NCBI RefSeq assembly: GCF_000002235.5
Contig: NW_022145594.1
Location: 19,198,412 to 19,262,411 of the forward strand
From: Strongylocentrotus purpuratus
Lineage: Eukaryota; Echinodermata; Echinoidea; Camarodonta; Strongylocentrotidae
Direction of reading: 5' to 3'
Length of the DNA stretch: 64,000 bases
A model generated the notes under the pieces. The model made no database searches. It had not been told where the DNA came from and saw only the letters and a program-made list of their open reading frames with translations. A program made the position numbers and the translations under genes. Positions within the stretch are counted from its first letter, which is position 1, and each line of letters starts with the position of its first letter. Shown one piece after another: positions 47,286 through 60,490 of this stretch.

Positions 47286-50184
47286 AGGCTGTGGACTACT
47301 TGCTTCAGTGAGTATAAGGCATCCATCTAGGGATGTGTTTATCGTGCCTTACCACTCAGAATCAGCGTTTCTATATGTACATATCGAACCCCACTATACG
47401 AACGTGATTTGCGGGATGTCATGTTATCGTCTCTTCACGATTCAAATTAAAGGCCTTGTCTCTGCGCAGCTGCTTTGCGCTGTTTGACCCGGGAAGCAGA
47501 CAGTTTCTCGGAGGTCAACATGACACAGCCCAATGGGCGTGCCCTATTTCTCTGAACCGGAAAAGGTCCGATTTGTATGTGGGGTTCAAAACAGCTTTGC
47601 GTTTATCATGTCTCAGAAACATGATTCTGGCTGTATGTCACATTCAAAATGCACTTTTTTCGGTGTTGCAATATGCCCATATCGTAAGACGTTTGAAAAA
47701 AGGCTTTGCGTTTATAACCTAAAAAAGTTGCCTGAAATACATTTGAAAATGCTGATTCTAGACAAAAAAATTGACAAGAAATGCACCCTAGGCCTGTATG
47801 TAGTAGCAACATCCCTATCCTTATAAACTGAACAATGGATGTATCACACCAATTTTAAGAGGAAGCAGTCCCCTACCATCATCATAAGATCGTCTGTTTG
47901 GTAACAAAAGGGCGTTGATTATATGTAGAATAATATCAGTTAAAGCCCTTCTTGCTCCAAACAAGATGATGAATGATTTCCTTTAGTTTCATCTTGGATG
48001 CTTGGAACATTATCACGTTGCTTGGTCATTAAATCGTAATTTGTTCCGCGTAAACTTGCCCATCTGCATCTCCGTAAACGTCACGATAAATGTTCATCAC
48101 CCTTTCATCTGGAATCCGTTGAACACTGGCCAAATCATTTGATTGTCACAAGTGAACAAACCCCTCTAGTCATCTACATAGGCTTGTTCACATACAACAG
48201 TGTGTATGATTTTATAAAAATTTCATCGTTGACCCTTAGAACACCATTTCATGCAATGAAATCGAACATAAAGTGACATGAAAACACGCCCTATTCGATC
48301 ACCAAGAATGCATCATTTGTATCTTATTTAGTGAACACAACACTTTTGATGTTTTATAATGTACAGATAAATATTTATTTTTCCTTTCATATTTAGACAT
48401 AAAAACATAATCACATCCTTAGAAATCGACCACACACTGTCATATAAAGCTAACACAACTCTCTAGATTCTTGAGAATGTCAAGCCTCCAGTTTTTTTAC
48501 AACCATAAAAAAACTTCCTATACAGTGAAAAAAATACACGGGGCTCAGGGTAAATTTGCCCCTGAAATGCCAAAAGAGCCCCAGAAAGTCTTAAAAGAGC
48601 CCCCAAATTTTGCATAGAGTTCAATGCAAAACAAATTAAAGAGTGTTTTTTTTTCATGCGAGCAAGCTTGAAAAGTAGCCCCAAAAATTTAAGTAATTTT
48701 TTCCCTGAATCATACATAGTGTCACGTGTGAACACATCCTATTGGATCCTTGAGAATGTCATGATGTACATTAGAGAAAGACATTTCAATTACATACCCC
48801 TAGAACGCTGATTACATTTCCACACATTTAAAGGTATCTCTTTCCTCCTGTTAATCTATAGGGGCATTCACACTGAAAGGAAAAACCCTAGGTTTTGCTC
48901 ACATTCTGGACTTTTGTCCCAAATTGCTCATAAACACCAACAAAAAAGCCTGAATAGAGAAAAAAGCACTTCTGGAGTGTGTGTTTTTTAAACTTATTTT
49001 TTTACTCAGGGAGAAAATCTGATGTTTTTGCAGTATAAATGCACGTTCTCAAAACACTAATGAATTATCATTACAAATCTTCATTCTCATTTTTCTTATA
49101 AAACTGAAGATATAGCGTATATATTCAATACTGAATAAACGCCATTAAACTATTACCAACAAGAACAACAACAACTAATGAATTATTCTGGTTTTAGCTC
49201 ATGTGACTCTTAATTCCACACTATCTACAAGTTGCGCATACACACTACTTGATATGTATAAAAAACAGATTCAACTAAAATTGACATTTTTTTTGTCAAA
49301 CTTTTTGGGGGGTTAGTGTAAATGGGCCTCATGATGCTTGTCACATTAGAAGTGGCTTTAATCTGCTTGATAGATTTGAATGTGACATTTGATGAATGAT
49401 ATGCACTGAATGATTCTCTTTTCTCTATTGAGTATAGGGTACTCGTGGAAAAGTCCAAAGTCAAACTTCAACTTGTAAAAGCAAAGCTTTGTTTATGGAG
49501 GGCCTGCGATCCAATTTCTTCAAAGTAAGTGCTTAGACAAAGCAGACGCACCGGAATTATAACTACCGGTACCATCCATATATTCCATACACTAAAAGAA
49601 GACGCACTGGAATTATAACTACCATTGATTTACTTTAAGAACAGAGTCCCTCTTCTTCACTTTAATTTCTGATTTTACTCTTTATCTCCCTCTCCTTAAT
49701 CATTATTACTGTTCTCTTTATCTTCTAAGAGTTATTATGTGTCTATCTCCATTCCCAAATTACTGTTCTCTCTGTCTTTTACAGGTTATTATAATAATAT
49801 GGATATTTATATAGCCTCGGTATCTGTCAGGCTCTGATGCTCATTCCCTTATTACTGTTCCCTCTGTCTTCTATGCGTTAGTATGCGTCTATCAACCTCT
49901 CTTCCCTAATTTTACTGTTCTCTCTATCTTTTATTTAACTAGAGTAGTACCAGAGGTAGGTATCTAGGTCAAAACAATTCAACAATACTGTTCCCTTTCA
50001 CATGTTGTATACCCGTAACAATGTAGGCTTACATAAAAAAAATGTGATTTGATATTTAACTGCCATCATTAATGATACCAAATACAGGTATGAAAAAGCA
50101 GACAATGAAACTAAAAGGATATGGGATTACAGGAACAAAGAAATACAGCTCAGTTCTCTAAAAATAAATCTATGTATCTATCCT
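47286..50184. other. Non-coding stretch
   Basis: Several GTGAACA words near 48150-48740 hint at a degraded TIR element but no ends could be fixed. No coding. Confidence 0.4.
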
Positions 50185-50412
50185 GGTCGAGAAAATCATT
50201 TTGCAAAATAGTTTGCAAAATATCCCGCTATGTGGCAAAATATCCAGCTAACGGCCCTATTCGTCCGATACGTTTTCACCAGCTCGAAGACTTGCACTAT
50301 GCGGAACAATGAGCAAAATATCTGGTGAAGACGAGACTTGTAACTTCAGGCTTATTTCCCAAATCAGAAATAGCAGGCTATTTGGCAATCTTGAGCTGAT
50401 GAAAACATACCT
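50185..50412. repeat. Second diverged relative of the 43919-44500 palindrome
   Basis: Contains GCAAAATATCCCGCTATG, AAATATCCAGCTAA and TTTGGCAATCTTGAGCTGAT matching the palindrome arms. Confidence 0.6.
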
Positions 50413-53400
50413 CATGATCTCGCCTAGGATGTCATTATCTGGGGGGATTTAGGGTGCATTCAGTCATAAATTGGAAATGCATCTAGAGGATCAAAGTGGG
50501 ATCAACTCTGTGCCAGAACCAGTAGCATCAGTTCATATTTCCTACAAGTACGACGGTAGTCTACGTATTCAGTCACCTCAGACAACATGGGCAAGTCTCC
50601 GCACAAGCATTATTCAAAAGGGATCCGAATTCAAATCATCAATGTATGCATGCATCCCACCCCCCCCCCCCCAAAAAAAAGGCTAGTCATGAGAATGAGA
50701 GGGGTAAAAAAAAGGCTCGTCTTTGCTAGATAAGAAAAAACGTTATCCAGACCAGCATGCTATGCTCTAAAAACATGTGACAAAGGCCAAGAAAATAAGA
50801 CCAAATAAGAATAATTACTAGTTTCTTGTTCCCTCCCTCCCTTTACTAGCCCATGGCAATTTTCATTTCCAAGATATTATTCTGAAACTAAATAGATTAA
50901 ATCTAAGGGTATCTAGACAGTGTGGTCAACAAAAATGATTTATAGATCTCAATCTAATGCAATTTCAACTTGCTTGCAATATCTGCAGTGCACGTAAATG
51001 CACTTTGAATTAACAAAAATCAGTGTTGCAATTGACCCAATAGCACTTCTATAATGAACAGAAAAATATAAAATATAAAATAACATCATCTAGACGAGAA
51101 ACAAGGGGTCAATTTTACATGGCCTGCAGTGCCTGGTCAAAGAGGTCCCTGGACGCATGAGGCTTGACCTCCGTCTCTCACTCTGGAAGATATTCCATGT
51201 CACTTTGGACAGACAGACAGATGTGGGAAAATCATAATCATTTCATATTAGATATTGGCTTGAGGATGATATCACATACAGACCCTCTAGCAGCTCTAGC
51301 ATGGGTCAGGGTCATCAAGGGTCAAAAGCTTAAACCCAGGTCTGGTTAAAATCACAATCAAATTCTTCGTAACAGGCAAACTGAAAAATTACTGTTTTGC
51401 CACAGCTCTCTTTTGATGTAAAGATATTGAATTTTACTGGGTTTTCTTTTTGCTAGTGCCCCTTTGAATTTTCAAGAGGTAAATTCATTCTCAGTTATTT
51501 GTGCTTCTGTATGTTTCTACTGAATTTATAATCACATTTAGAAACAAACAAAAAATAAGAACAACATCATTTGGAAGACACTTGATGTGGGCATATTGAA
51601 CAAAACCATAGGTTGGCCAAGGAGTTATATGACTGCTTTGGTCTGGTAACTGGTTTAATTTGATAATCGGATTTAAAGTGGGTAAAGTCTATGTTTGCAT
51701 GTATGTATGTATATATGATAGAAGGTAAAAGATATCTTCTTCCCCCTACTGGTAATCATTTGTTTAAACATTCCAAACATTGAACACATAGGGCCTAAAC
51801 ATGTTTGGCCTATGTCACGGTATGTACAGTATAAGTAGCAAATATGTCTAAATACTGGTGAGCCTATTTGAAGATACTATCTGCACATTGATCAAGTGCA
51901 TATGTACAGAGCAGTAGAACCCATGGAAATGACTCCTCGATCCTTGTTTTTGTAATCATTATTATGCAATGGGTGGTACATTCTATGATACACAGATGGA
52001 AGTATTCTTTTTAAGAGGGCAAACAAAAGCTATTCATGAAGCACCTCCATCAGTTTGGCAGTGCCTATTCTAAAATGCACACAGCGGGAGATCTCCATGT
52101 GTAAAAGATCTGTGGATATTTGGGGGTCATTTGTACAAGTGCTATCCCCGAGGTGGCTTATCATAAATGGTTATCATTTTGACCTATGGTGTATTGACCA
52201 GAGATTACAGGCCTCTGTGCATGTGTTTTCACACAAACAACGACTCAAGTGCAATGGTTTGTTACACTTATGGAAAATTCAGGAGTAATATCATGAACAC
52301 AAATAGGGCAATAACCTTCTGAAACACTGACAATTATAGAAATAATAAATTCTGCACAATGTTGATATTATGCTTGTATGAGGGCAACCCTACTACTACA
52401 AATTTGAAAAGACCCCCCCCCCCCCCTCAATGATGACAAAAATGTTTAGTGCGGGAGCTGCAGAGGGCAAACATACTTCTAATACAAATTCAGAAAGACC
52501 CCCCTCCCCCATGAGGGCTGCAAACTGCACTATTGTTTTTTGTCTTCCCTTTTTTTTCTTACCGGTATATAGTTTTAAACAAAAAAACCCATTCAACCTC
52601 ATTTGCCACAATTCTACTATGTGCCCTTCTATACCTGTCATTTTACGGTGAATATGATTGATACCCACACCTTTACATCAAGTCAAGTCAAGAGAAATCC
52701 AGGAATACAGGGATCAGTTTCACCCCACACGTGCCACACATTCGTCCAGTAGCCGTCCAAAACTACAACTTACTCGCTTTCCGAAGGCATGTGGATAAGT
52801 TCGTTGACAGATGTCATTTTCAGAATTATATGATTTTCCCAGCTGGACGCCCCAACATCTACGTTCGGAGGAGGAATTTGGTATTGAGTCATGCTATGGA
52901 GTTGAAGTGAAGTTCGCGGTGAATTTTTCTAGGTTGACTGTAAATGGTTCTTCGGCAGATGTACATTGTATGAAGTGATGAAATGAAATTATTGCAGAGT
53001 GTTAACAGCAGTGTGTAGTATGATGAAGGAAGAGATTGTATAGGGGCACCTACCCATCCCCCCCCCTCCTTTAATTCTTTGGAGAAGAAAAATTAATATG
53101 AAAGAGAAGTGAGAGAGGGACAAATATAGGAGAGATGTTTTGTTGTCCACCTATTTTTTAAAGACAGAGGGGTAACCATCCGCCCCCCCCCCCCAGATTT
53201 CTTGAAAAAATATGATCAAGAAGAAATATGAGAAAGGGAAAATTTAAAGCACAGAAAGGAATTTCACAAAAGTTTCTTACCTTGAAAATCAAGCTTAATC
53301 AGCCATTGTTTGGCGATCGTAAAAGATTCATGCTGGACAAGTTCTGGGTTTATAGTACATGTACATTAAAACAAATGTAGTGTGGTGCTGGTTGTGATGC

Positions 53401-54709
53401 TATCACTTTCGGGCATAAAACTTAATGAATCTCAAACAAAATTAGCATATCGGCACCGCTCACAAAATTTGTTAACCTTTTATCCAAGCTTAAAGATAAA
53501 CTTGAGTTCTGGTAAAAAAAAAATATATTCTCACAGAATCAAACAAAACTTACACTGAATGTTCAAGATTACAAATAAATGACATGTGCCAAACAATTTT
53601 GGAAGAAAATGTATACTGGCTGAGTAATGAGCATAGAAAGACAAGGAAATCAAGGTAGTACTAGCCCTGACACCATGTGGGTTGTCCCATATATAGCTTT
53701 CTATGTGAGTGCTTGTTACTTTACCAAGACTCTGCCAAATTTATGATGATTTTGATGACTCCAGAACCTTGCATTACACACCATTACTTACATGCTATAC
53801 GATCAACTTTTCTGATCCGTTCCACACCTTTTCTTTCACAATGCAATCGCATTACCAGAACTCAAGTTTATCTTTAATTTTCTGTTTTTAAAGTAGGTTG
53901 AAGGGGACCTTTAAGCTTGCCTGTTAGCTGTCCACCAGCAGGTCCTAATTGCACTGATATGAAAGCCAATGCGAGGGCAGGGCAGGAATAGTTTATAACA
54001 CTCCACGGGAGCCACATTGGTGCCCAAATTTAAAGGTCTATATTTAATATACCGGTAGTGATACTGTTGTAGAACGGTCGTAAAACCTGCAAAACATGCA
54101 AGGCTTCGTTCAAATTTGATGTGGCAAAACCACAGCAGATTTTATTTTGATGAAGTAAAGGGTACATGTATACAATGCACATTTCTGTATCTTATAATCT
54201 TTGTTGCGCGCAGTTGTCATTCATTTACATTTAATAGATTTGACTCGGCAAAACCGTGACGGTCTTTTTTGTGATGACACAAAGTGTACACGCTTTTAAT
54301 GCATTTCTGTGTCTTATACAGGACCTTTGTTGTGTTATACCGTGCTATATCTGAACAAGCCTCAAAACTATCAGTAATAGAGTACTACATGTAGGTAGGT
54401 GTACAAGGAGGTACATCTATATCCTTTGCTTTGAATTACTGGCTCGAGTGAAGACTGAATATATACAAAATACACGTTCAATTAAGGAAAAAGTAAGTTG
54501 ATGCTTCTATATTTCTTTGTATCTTACAAGACCAGAGTCCTGAAACATAAAATAAGTTACAATTGAATGTACATGTCTATTTATCTCCCCCAAATTTACT
54601 GTTACTTCTTCCATGAATCATACCATGAATAATAACCGAAGGTTGATTTCATATTATGGATAGATATATTGCGTGGTAAGCAACAATTAACAGGGAAGTC
54701 CACCCTGAT
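50413..54709. other. Non-coding stretch
   Basis: Contains a dispersed repeat at 51985-52150 (inverted relative of 25120-25340), poly-C runs at 50658, 52413, 53057 and 53182, and the MITE relative at 53668-53880. No coding evidence. Confidence 0.5.
53668..53880. repeat. Partial relative of the 46185-46558 MITE
   Basis: Shares GTCCCATATA, GACTCCAGAACCTTGCA and TCTTTCACAATGCAATCG with the right half of that MITE; no matching left end was seen. Confidence 0.6.
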
Positions 54710-55240
54710 ACTTATATGCTTTTCACACTGGCAATATTTTCCTTAACCCCGTACTATAGGTGGGGTTAAGGGGGGGTCTTAACCCCACCTATAGTACGGG
54801 GTTAAGCCTATTCCACTTTCTGTTCACACTGGCTTTTACCAAAGTGGGCTAAAGTTGGCTAACCCCACCTATAGTACGGGGTTAACTAACCCTGCAAAAT
54901 AGCAGGGCTAACTCCGCAATTGTGGTGCTAACTCCTGCTAACCCCGCAATTGCGGTGCTAAGCAAACGAATGAGAACAGAAACGAAAATAGTCCGGTACT
55001 ACGCAATGGAGCGTATCGCAGCTGGCTAGATGCGAAGTATGTCCTATCATAACATACACGATATCCGGGGTTAACGAAATGCAGTGAGAACAGCGGGAAT
55101 TTTCTTATTCCGGAATAGGCGCTAGTACGGGACTAAAAACAGCGAATGTGAAAAGCCAAAAAAATAGTCCGGGGTTAAGGATAGTACGGGGCTAAGCAAA
55201 GAACGGGGTTAAGCAAAACCAGTGTGAAAAGAGTATAAGT
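54710..55240. mobile_element. TIR element with CTTTTCACACTGG ends
   Basis: ACTTATATGCTTTTCACACT and GG at the left face CCAGTGTGAAAAGAGTATAA at the right. CCCCGTACTATAGGTGGGGT blocks occur in both orientations inside, with repeated GGGGTTAAG. Confidence 0.8.
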
Positions 55241-55635
55241 TGGTTTTAATTAAAGCAGAAAAATGAGAGAAACAAATTAGTGAAAGTTTGAGCGATATCT
55301 AATTAAAAGTAAGAAAGTTCATAACTTTCCTATTCTTAATATGTTGTTTTTGCTCAGACTTCACTAACCTACTTCTCTCATTGTTGTGTCTCTATCAAAG
55401 GCAACTTAATTGCAGCACAACTAGACAGACAATGGATTATAAATTTTAATGGATTTTAGGTCATTTTTTTATGTTTAAGGGCCAAGGTCTTTTACGGGTA
55501 GGGGCCTACAAGCAAATGTTGCAAGTAGGTTTACTTTACAGCACTGAGTTTAGGCAACATTATCCAAGCCTTCAGGACTACCAGCACAGTACTCTTTGTA
55601 ATGCTGTACAGAATGCAAGGACCATAAAGCTTTAA

Positions 55636-55896
55636 GCAGGGCTCCCACTTCGCCGAGTTGGAGCCTCGAGTTGTGGCGAGCTGGTGCGAGCTTATGGCAA
55701 GCCGTTTTATCATTAAAACATATCTCTAATTGATATCAAGAAATAATTTTACGTTGTAAAGCAATGGTAATTCTTGATATCAAGAATTCAATTTCGTGAT
55801 ATCAAGAGATATGTTTCAATGATAAAACGGCTTGCCATAATCGCACGCCAGCTCGCCACAACTCGAGGCTCCAACTCGGCTAAATGAGAGCCCTGC
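55636..55896. mobile_element. 261-bp palindromic MITE
   Basis: GCAGGGCTC at the left and GAGCCCTGC at the right; inside, TTGGAGCCTCGAGTTGTGGC and AAACGGCTTGCCATAA are found on both arms, and ATTCTTGATATCAAGAAT lies near the centre. Confidence 0.88.
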
Positions 55897-56423
55897 TTTA
55901 TATTTTATTGTATAGCTTTAGCATAGTCATTTTTAGTGTTGAGGCCCTTCTGTCCCCGAACAAATTGTATGGAAAATTATACTGAAAATAATGCATGACT
56001 TTTGTCAAAGGGTGAGGCCATATACATGCAGGAGACCAACTTTACATATGTACCGGGTAACTTAAAATATTATTGTACAACTGGTGACGTCAATCTGCAA
56101 GGTTCATGATCCCCATTTGTCAAGTTCCCCTTCAATGGAGGGTAAAATTTAGGTTGATTTACGACTCTCTGCTGGGAAGAAATGTATACAAACAAATTGT
56201 TTCTTTGGAGGCACAAGAGAGTTCACTGTACCAACCACCCAATATATTTTGCTCTGTATGTTTATTAGGGGTTCCATTTCGCTGTAAACAGTATATCTTT
56301 TCAAAATGAACGAATTTTTGTTCACTTTTCGTCAAAATGTCATCAAACTGATTCCTTGATTTTTCTTTCACATCTCCACACACTACCACCCACATTTCTA
56401 ACTTATCCTCATTAAACTGTGTT

Positions 56424-57105
56424 AACGAAGATAAATTTATCTTCATTTAACAGCTAAACGAAGATAAATTTATCTTCATTTAACAGCTAAACGAAGATAA
56501 ATTTATCTTCATTTAACAGCTAAACGAAGATAAATTTATCTTCATTTAACAGCTAAACGAAGATAAATTTATCCTCATTTAACAGCTAAACGAAGATAAA
56601 TTTATCCTCATTTAACAGCTAAACGAAGATAAATTTATCTTCATTTAACAGCTAAACGAAGATAAATTTATCTTCATTTAACAGCTAAACGAAGATAAAT
56701 TTATCCTCATTTAACAGCTAAACGAAGATAAATTTATCTTCATTTAACAGCTAAACGAAGATAAATTTATCTTCATTTAACAGCTAAACGAAGATAAATT
56801 TATCTTCATTTAACAGCTAAACGAAGATAAATTTATCCTCATTTAACAGCTAAACGAAGATAAATTTATCTTCATTTAACAGCTAAACGAAGATAAATTT
56901 ATCCTCATTTAACAGCTAAACGAAGATAAATTTATCCTCATTTAACAGCTAAACGAAGATAAATTTATCTTCATTTAACAGCTAAACGAAGATAAATTTA
57001 TCCTCATTTAGCTGTTAAATGAAGATAAATTTATCTTCATTTAACAGCTAAACGAAGATAAATTTATCCTCATTTAGCTGTTAAATGAAGATAAATTTAA
57101 CCTCA
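56424..57105. repeat. Left array of 33-bp units (about 20 copies)
   Basis: Each unit is an 18-bp palindrome GAAGATAAATTTATCTTC plus a 15-bp linker ATTTAACAGCTAAAC. A C variant (TCCTC for TCTTC) is scattered among units. The last two units switch orientation. Confidence 0.95.
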
Positions 57106-58365
57106 TTAAACTGTGTAAATGAAGCTACCGAAAAACGAAGGCGACCACGTACGGTGAACTCGTTTTCTTCTTCTTCGTCATAGCCATTTCGAAGAAAATT
57201 CAAAACGCGTACGTTATAAAAGGAAAAATTAACAGATTATGGACAACGTAACCGCGAGTGACGATGTCGAATCGAAGAGTGATCTTAAATCTGGTGCTGG
57301 CCGCGCGTGTACCATAATATGTTGTTCGTGCCCAGACTTTGTATATACTATTAGACAGAGCTCTAGCTGTTTGCAAACAACGGACGCATTGCCCGCGCTT
57401 GGCTATTGTTCTCTTTGTTCTCTCTTTGGTTATAGCTAGTCTGCAGACACAGACCCTTGACAGCCATTATGAGTAAAAACAATGTCTAAATTTCAAACAT
57501 GAAAGTACTGAGTTATGTCATGTAGCTGCTTCTGACACAGTGCAATACTGGAAAAGAAACATAACACATCAAGCAGAATCTGATTCTCCTGATTATTTCA
57601 TGTGGTTTTATTCAAGAGTAAAGTTGAGTCTGTGTTTACAGACTAGGTTTGAGATGGTGAATAGATAGAACTAATAATCCCCGTGCGACCGGCTAACGAC
57701 GGTCTTGGGAGAATTTGGGTGTATCATCTCTCTGGTGTATCTGTACATGGAGGTAAATGGGTGTATCATATTCGTAAAATGCAGACCTTTTAACAATCTA
57801 TCAGGGTGGTTACTTAATTTGCAAAAATTCACCTTTCAGAAAGAAAACGTGCATTTTTGCTAAAATTAGAAGACAAGACACAGGATGGGGCTGCATTGGG
57901 CTAAATAGGCCTATATAAATTATAATGTTTAATATTATCAGGGAACCAGCTGTGTGCCCGGCCGCAAAAAATATATGAGCAATATTATCTTTAAAAATGC
58001 AAATACATGTATTTCACTTTGACTATTAAGAGCATAAATCGGAGGGGAAGATGAAAACAAACGATATAAAGATGAAAACAAACGATATTAATTTTATGTG
58101 CTTGAAAACTTGACTTTTCTGACTTTCGCTGAATATCCGTGTTTAAAAATTGTAAACTTGGCAGAGTTCAGAATGGGCCATTGGATAGCATACGGTCTGG
58201 ATATGTAATTTCTTTCTTGTTCAAAATCCTAATCGATGTTTTGTGGAGTTCATCGGCATGAGAAACTTTCTTTAAGTTACAAACCAAAGCATGATAATTA
58301 TGATCGATGCCCCATAAGAAGTGCAACTAAATCGTTCGGAAAACCATGCCTAAAGTATAAACCAA

Positions 58366-58764
58366 CTGCAATTATGTACGAACATGTAAAGACATGGCAC
58401 CTAACCGAAGATAGGCCTATATACTCCTCCTATAGAATGCATTCGATATTATGAACTTCACATGATTGTTGGTAAATAATATAGTAGGCCTATATCATTC
58501 ATATATAGTAAAAAATTAAACACCCATTTGGTTTCATTCAAAATCTATATAAGCCCATAATTGTTATGGGTCACAAGTCCCCTTGAAGTTGACGAGCATG
58601 TCATAGAACGTATACCGAGACACACAACTTTGCATGAGATTCCTTGCAAATTCTGATGGGTATAGGCCAATATAGTTTTCAAGTTTACTGTTCATACAGG
58701 ATATGCCATTTCCGCTTATTTTGACGCTAAATTACTACACATTTTAAACAAATAATTATAAACT
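58366..58764. other. Foldback interior, unassigned
   Basis: AT-rich DNA between the left arm and the tandem-repeat element; nothing recognised. Confidence 0.5.
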
Positions 58765-59924
58765 AGATGGAACTTCGACTGCGCGCAGTCGAAAATGATG
58801 CCTCCGTCATAGAGCAATTTTACAAACCAAAACAGAAGAAATTTTTCGAATTCAAGTTCAATTGTAATCCATTAACAGGTTCTCAGAATATTGTGATTAC
58901 AAGCTATTTTTGCATACATAATGAGCCCATGACCTTTGACCTTATGAACCAAGAATCTACTCAGTTCATTGGCTCTGCAAGAAACATACATGACCTAAGT
59001 TGGCAGGAATCCATCAATCGGTTCTTGAGATAACGCGATCACGAGCTGTTTTTGCATACATAATGTGCCCTGTGGCCTTTGACCTTTGACCTTGTGACCC
59101 CTACATCTAATCAGTTCATCGGCTCTGCAAGTAACATACATGACCTAAGTTTGGCAGCAATCCATCAATCGGTTCTTCAGATAACGCGATCACAAGCTCA
59201 TTTTGCATACATAATGAGCCCTGTGGCCTTTGATCTTTGACCTTGTGACCTCAAAATCTAATCAGTTTTTCGGCTTTGCAAGTAACATACATGACCTAAG
59301 TTTGGCAGCAATCCATCAATCGGTTCTTCAGATAACGCGATCACGAGCTCGTTTTGCATACATAATGAGCCCTGTGACCTTTGACCTTTGACCTCGTGAC
59401 CCCAAAATCTAATCAGTTCATCGGCTCTACAAGATACATACATGACCAAAGTTTGGCAGGAATCCATCAACCAGTTCTTCAGATAACGCGATCACGAGCT
59501 CGTTTTGCATACATAATGAGCCCTGTGACCTTCGACCTTTGACCTCGTGACCCCAAAATCTAATCAGTTCATCAGCTCTACAAGATACATACATGACCAA
59601 AGTTTGGCAGGAATCCATCAACCAGTTCTTCAGATAACGCGATCACGAGCTTGTTTTGCATACATAATGAGCCCTGTGACCTTTGACCTTTGACCTCGTA
59701 ACCCCAAAATCTAATCAGTTCATCGGCTCTACAAGATACGTACATGACCAAAGTTTGGCAGGAATCCATCAACCAGTTCTTCAGATAACGCGATCACGAG
59801 AACGGGACGTACGTACGTACAGACGTACGTACGTACGTACGTACGGACGTACGGACGGACGTACGGACGGACGGACAACCCGAAAACATAATGCCTCCGG
59901 CTACTTCGTAACGGAGGCATAAAA
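58765..59924. mobile_element. Minisatellite-bearing element with 151-bp repeats (Tsp/pearl or Helitron-like type)
   Basis: Left end has a short palindrome TTCGACTGCGCGCAGTCGAA and ATGATGCCTCCG. Then about six copies of a 151-bp unit (GATAACGCGATCAC starts near 59030, 59181, 59332, 59483, 59634, 59785) each with CCTTTGACCTTTGACCT. An ACGT/GACG microsatellite follows, and the right end is a hairpin GCCTCCG...CGGAGGC. This layout recalls the Tsp elements of sea urchins and the pearl elements of molluscs; the assignment is from memory of the family. Confidence 0.75.
59806..59878. repeat. (ACGT)n/(GACG)n microsatellite
   Basis: Alternating ACGT units grade into GGAC units just inside the right hairpin of the 151-bp-repeat element. 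Confidence 0.9.
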
Positions 59925-60152
59925 ACGCAAAAATGGCCGTATAATAATAGGTTTGGGGTTTGGGGTTTGGCTACGTCAGCGGCCCCCGCCCGCCCCCGTC
60001 GTAGGCCTTAATACACATTTCATTTTGTTGTACCAAGGCTATCATGATTTTAGGAATTTTTTTTATTCATGCAGCAAAGGATGGGGGCACGAATGGCGGC
60101 CCAAGAAAGATTGACACATTTTCTATGAGCATTTTTCGTCGAGGCAGGGGGG

Positions 60153-60154
<2 letters not shown>

Positions 60155-60206
<52 letters not shown>
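60155..60206. repeat. Homopolymer of 52 G
   Basis: Uninterrupted G run; length is probably unreliable in assembly. Flanked by GGCCCCTGGATCCGCC, an end motif shared with 61455-61490. Confidence 0.9.
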
Positions 60207-60209
<3 letters not shown>

Positions 60210-60443
60210 GGCGGGCTGGTCAATGTCCGGCCCCTGGATCCGCCAAACTTCTTCATGTTTCCCCGAGTCCATGTGATCGCTGCCACCGCAACGCGCCCCT
60301 GGTTGACCTTTTTGTGAATTTGTATTCATCTCTGCTTCAGTGTGGGTTTATAATTAATATTTTCAGAGTTAAAGAGCCAAAGAGAGAGAGAGAGAGTTAA
60401 AGAGTCGGGTTGGGTTTTGCGGCTTCAGCGGTACATCCCCGTC

Positions 60444-60455
60444 TGTACCAAATCT

Positions 60456-60490
<35 letters not shown>

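Noticed and set aside
48150-48740. TIR element with GTGAACA words
   Set aside because: Several copies of the word but no consistent pair of ends.
53280-53350. Signal exon ending in GTAAGA at 53281-53276
   Set aside because: The ATG frames upstream meet a stop before the donor.
56424-57105. CRISPR-like regular repeats
   Set aside because: Units are head-to-tail with no unique spacers, in a eukaryotic foldback element.
58767-59922. Repeated 64 to 88 aa frames on both strands
   Set aside because: They recur with the 151-bp period of a non-coding repeat element.
60044-60400. Gly-rich and Pro-rich frames
   Set aside because: Translation of a 52-G run.
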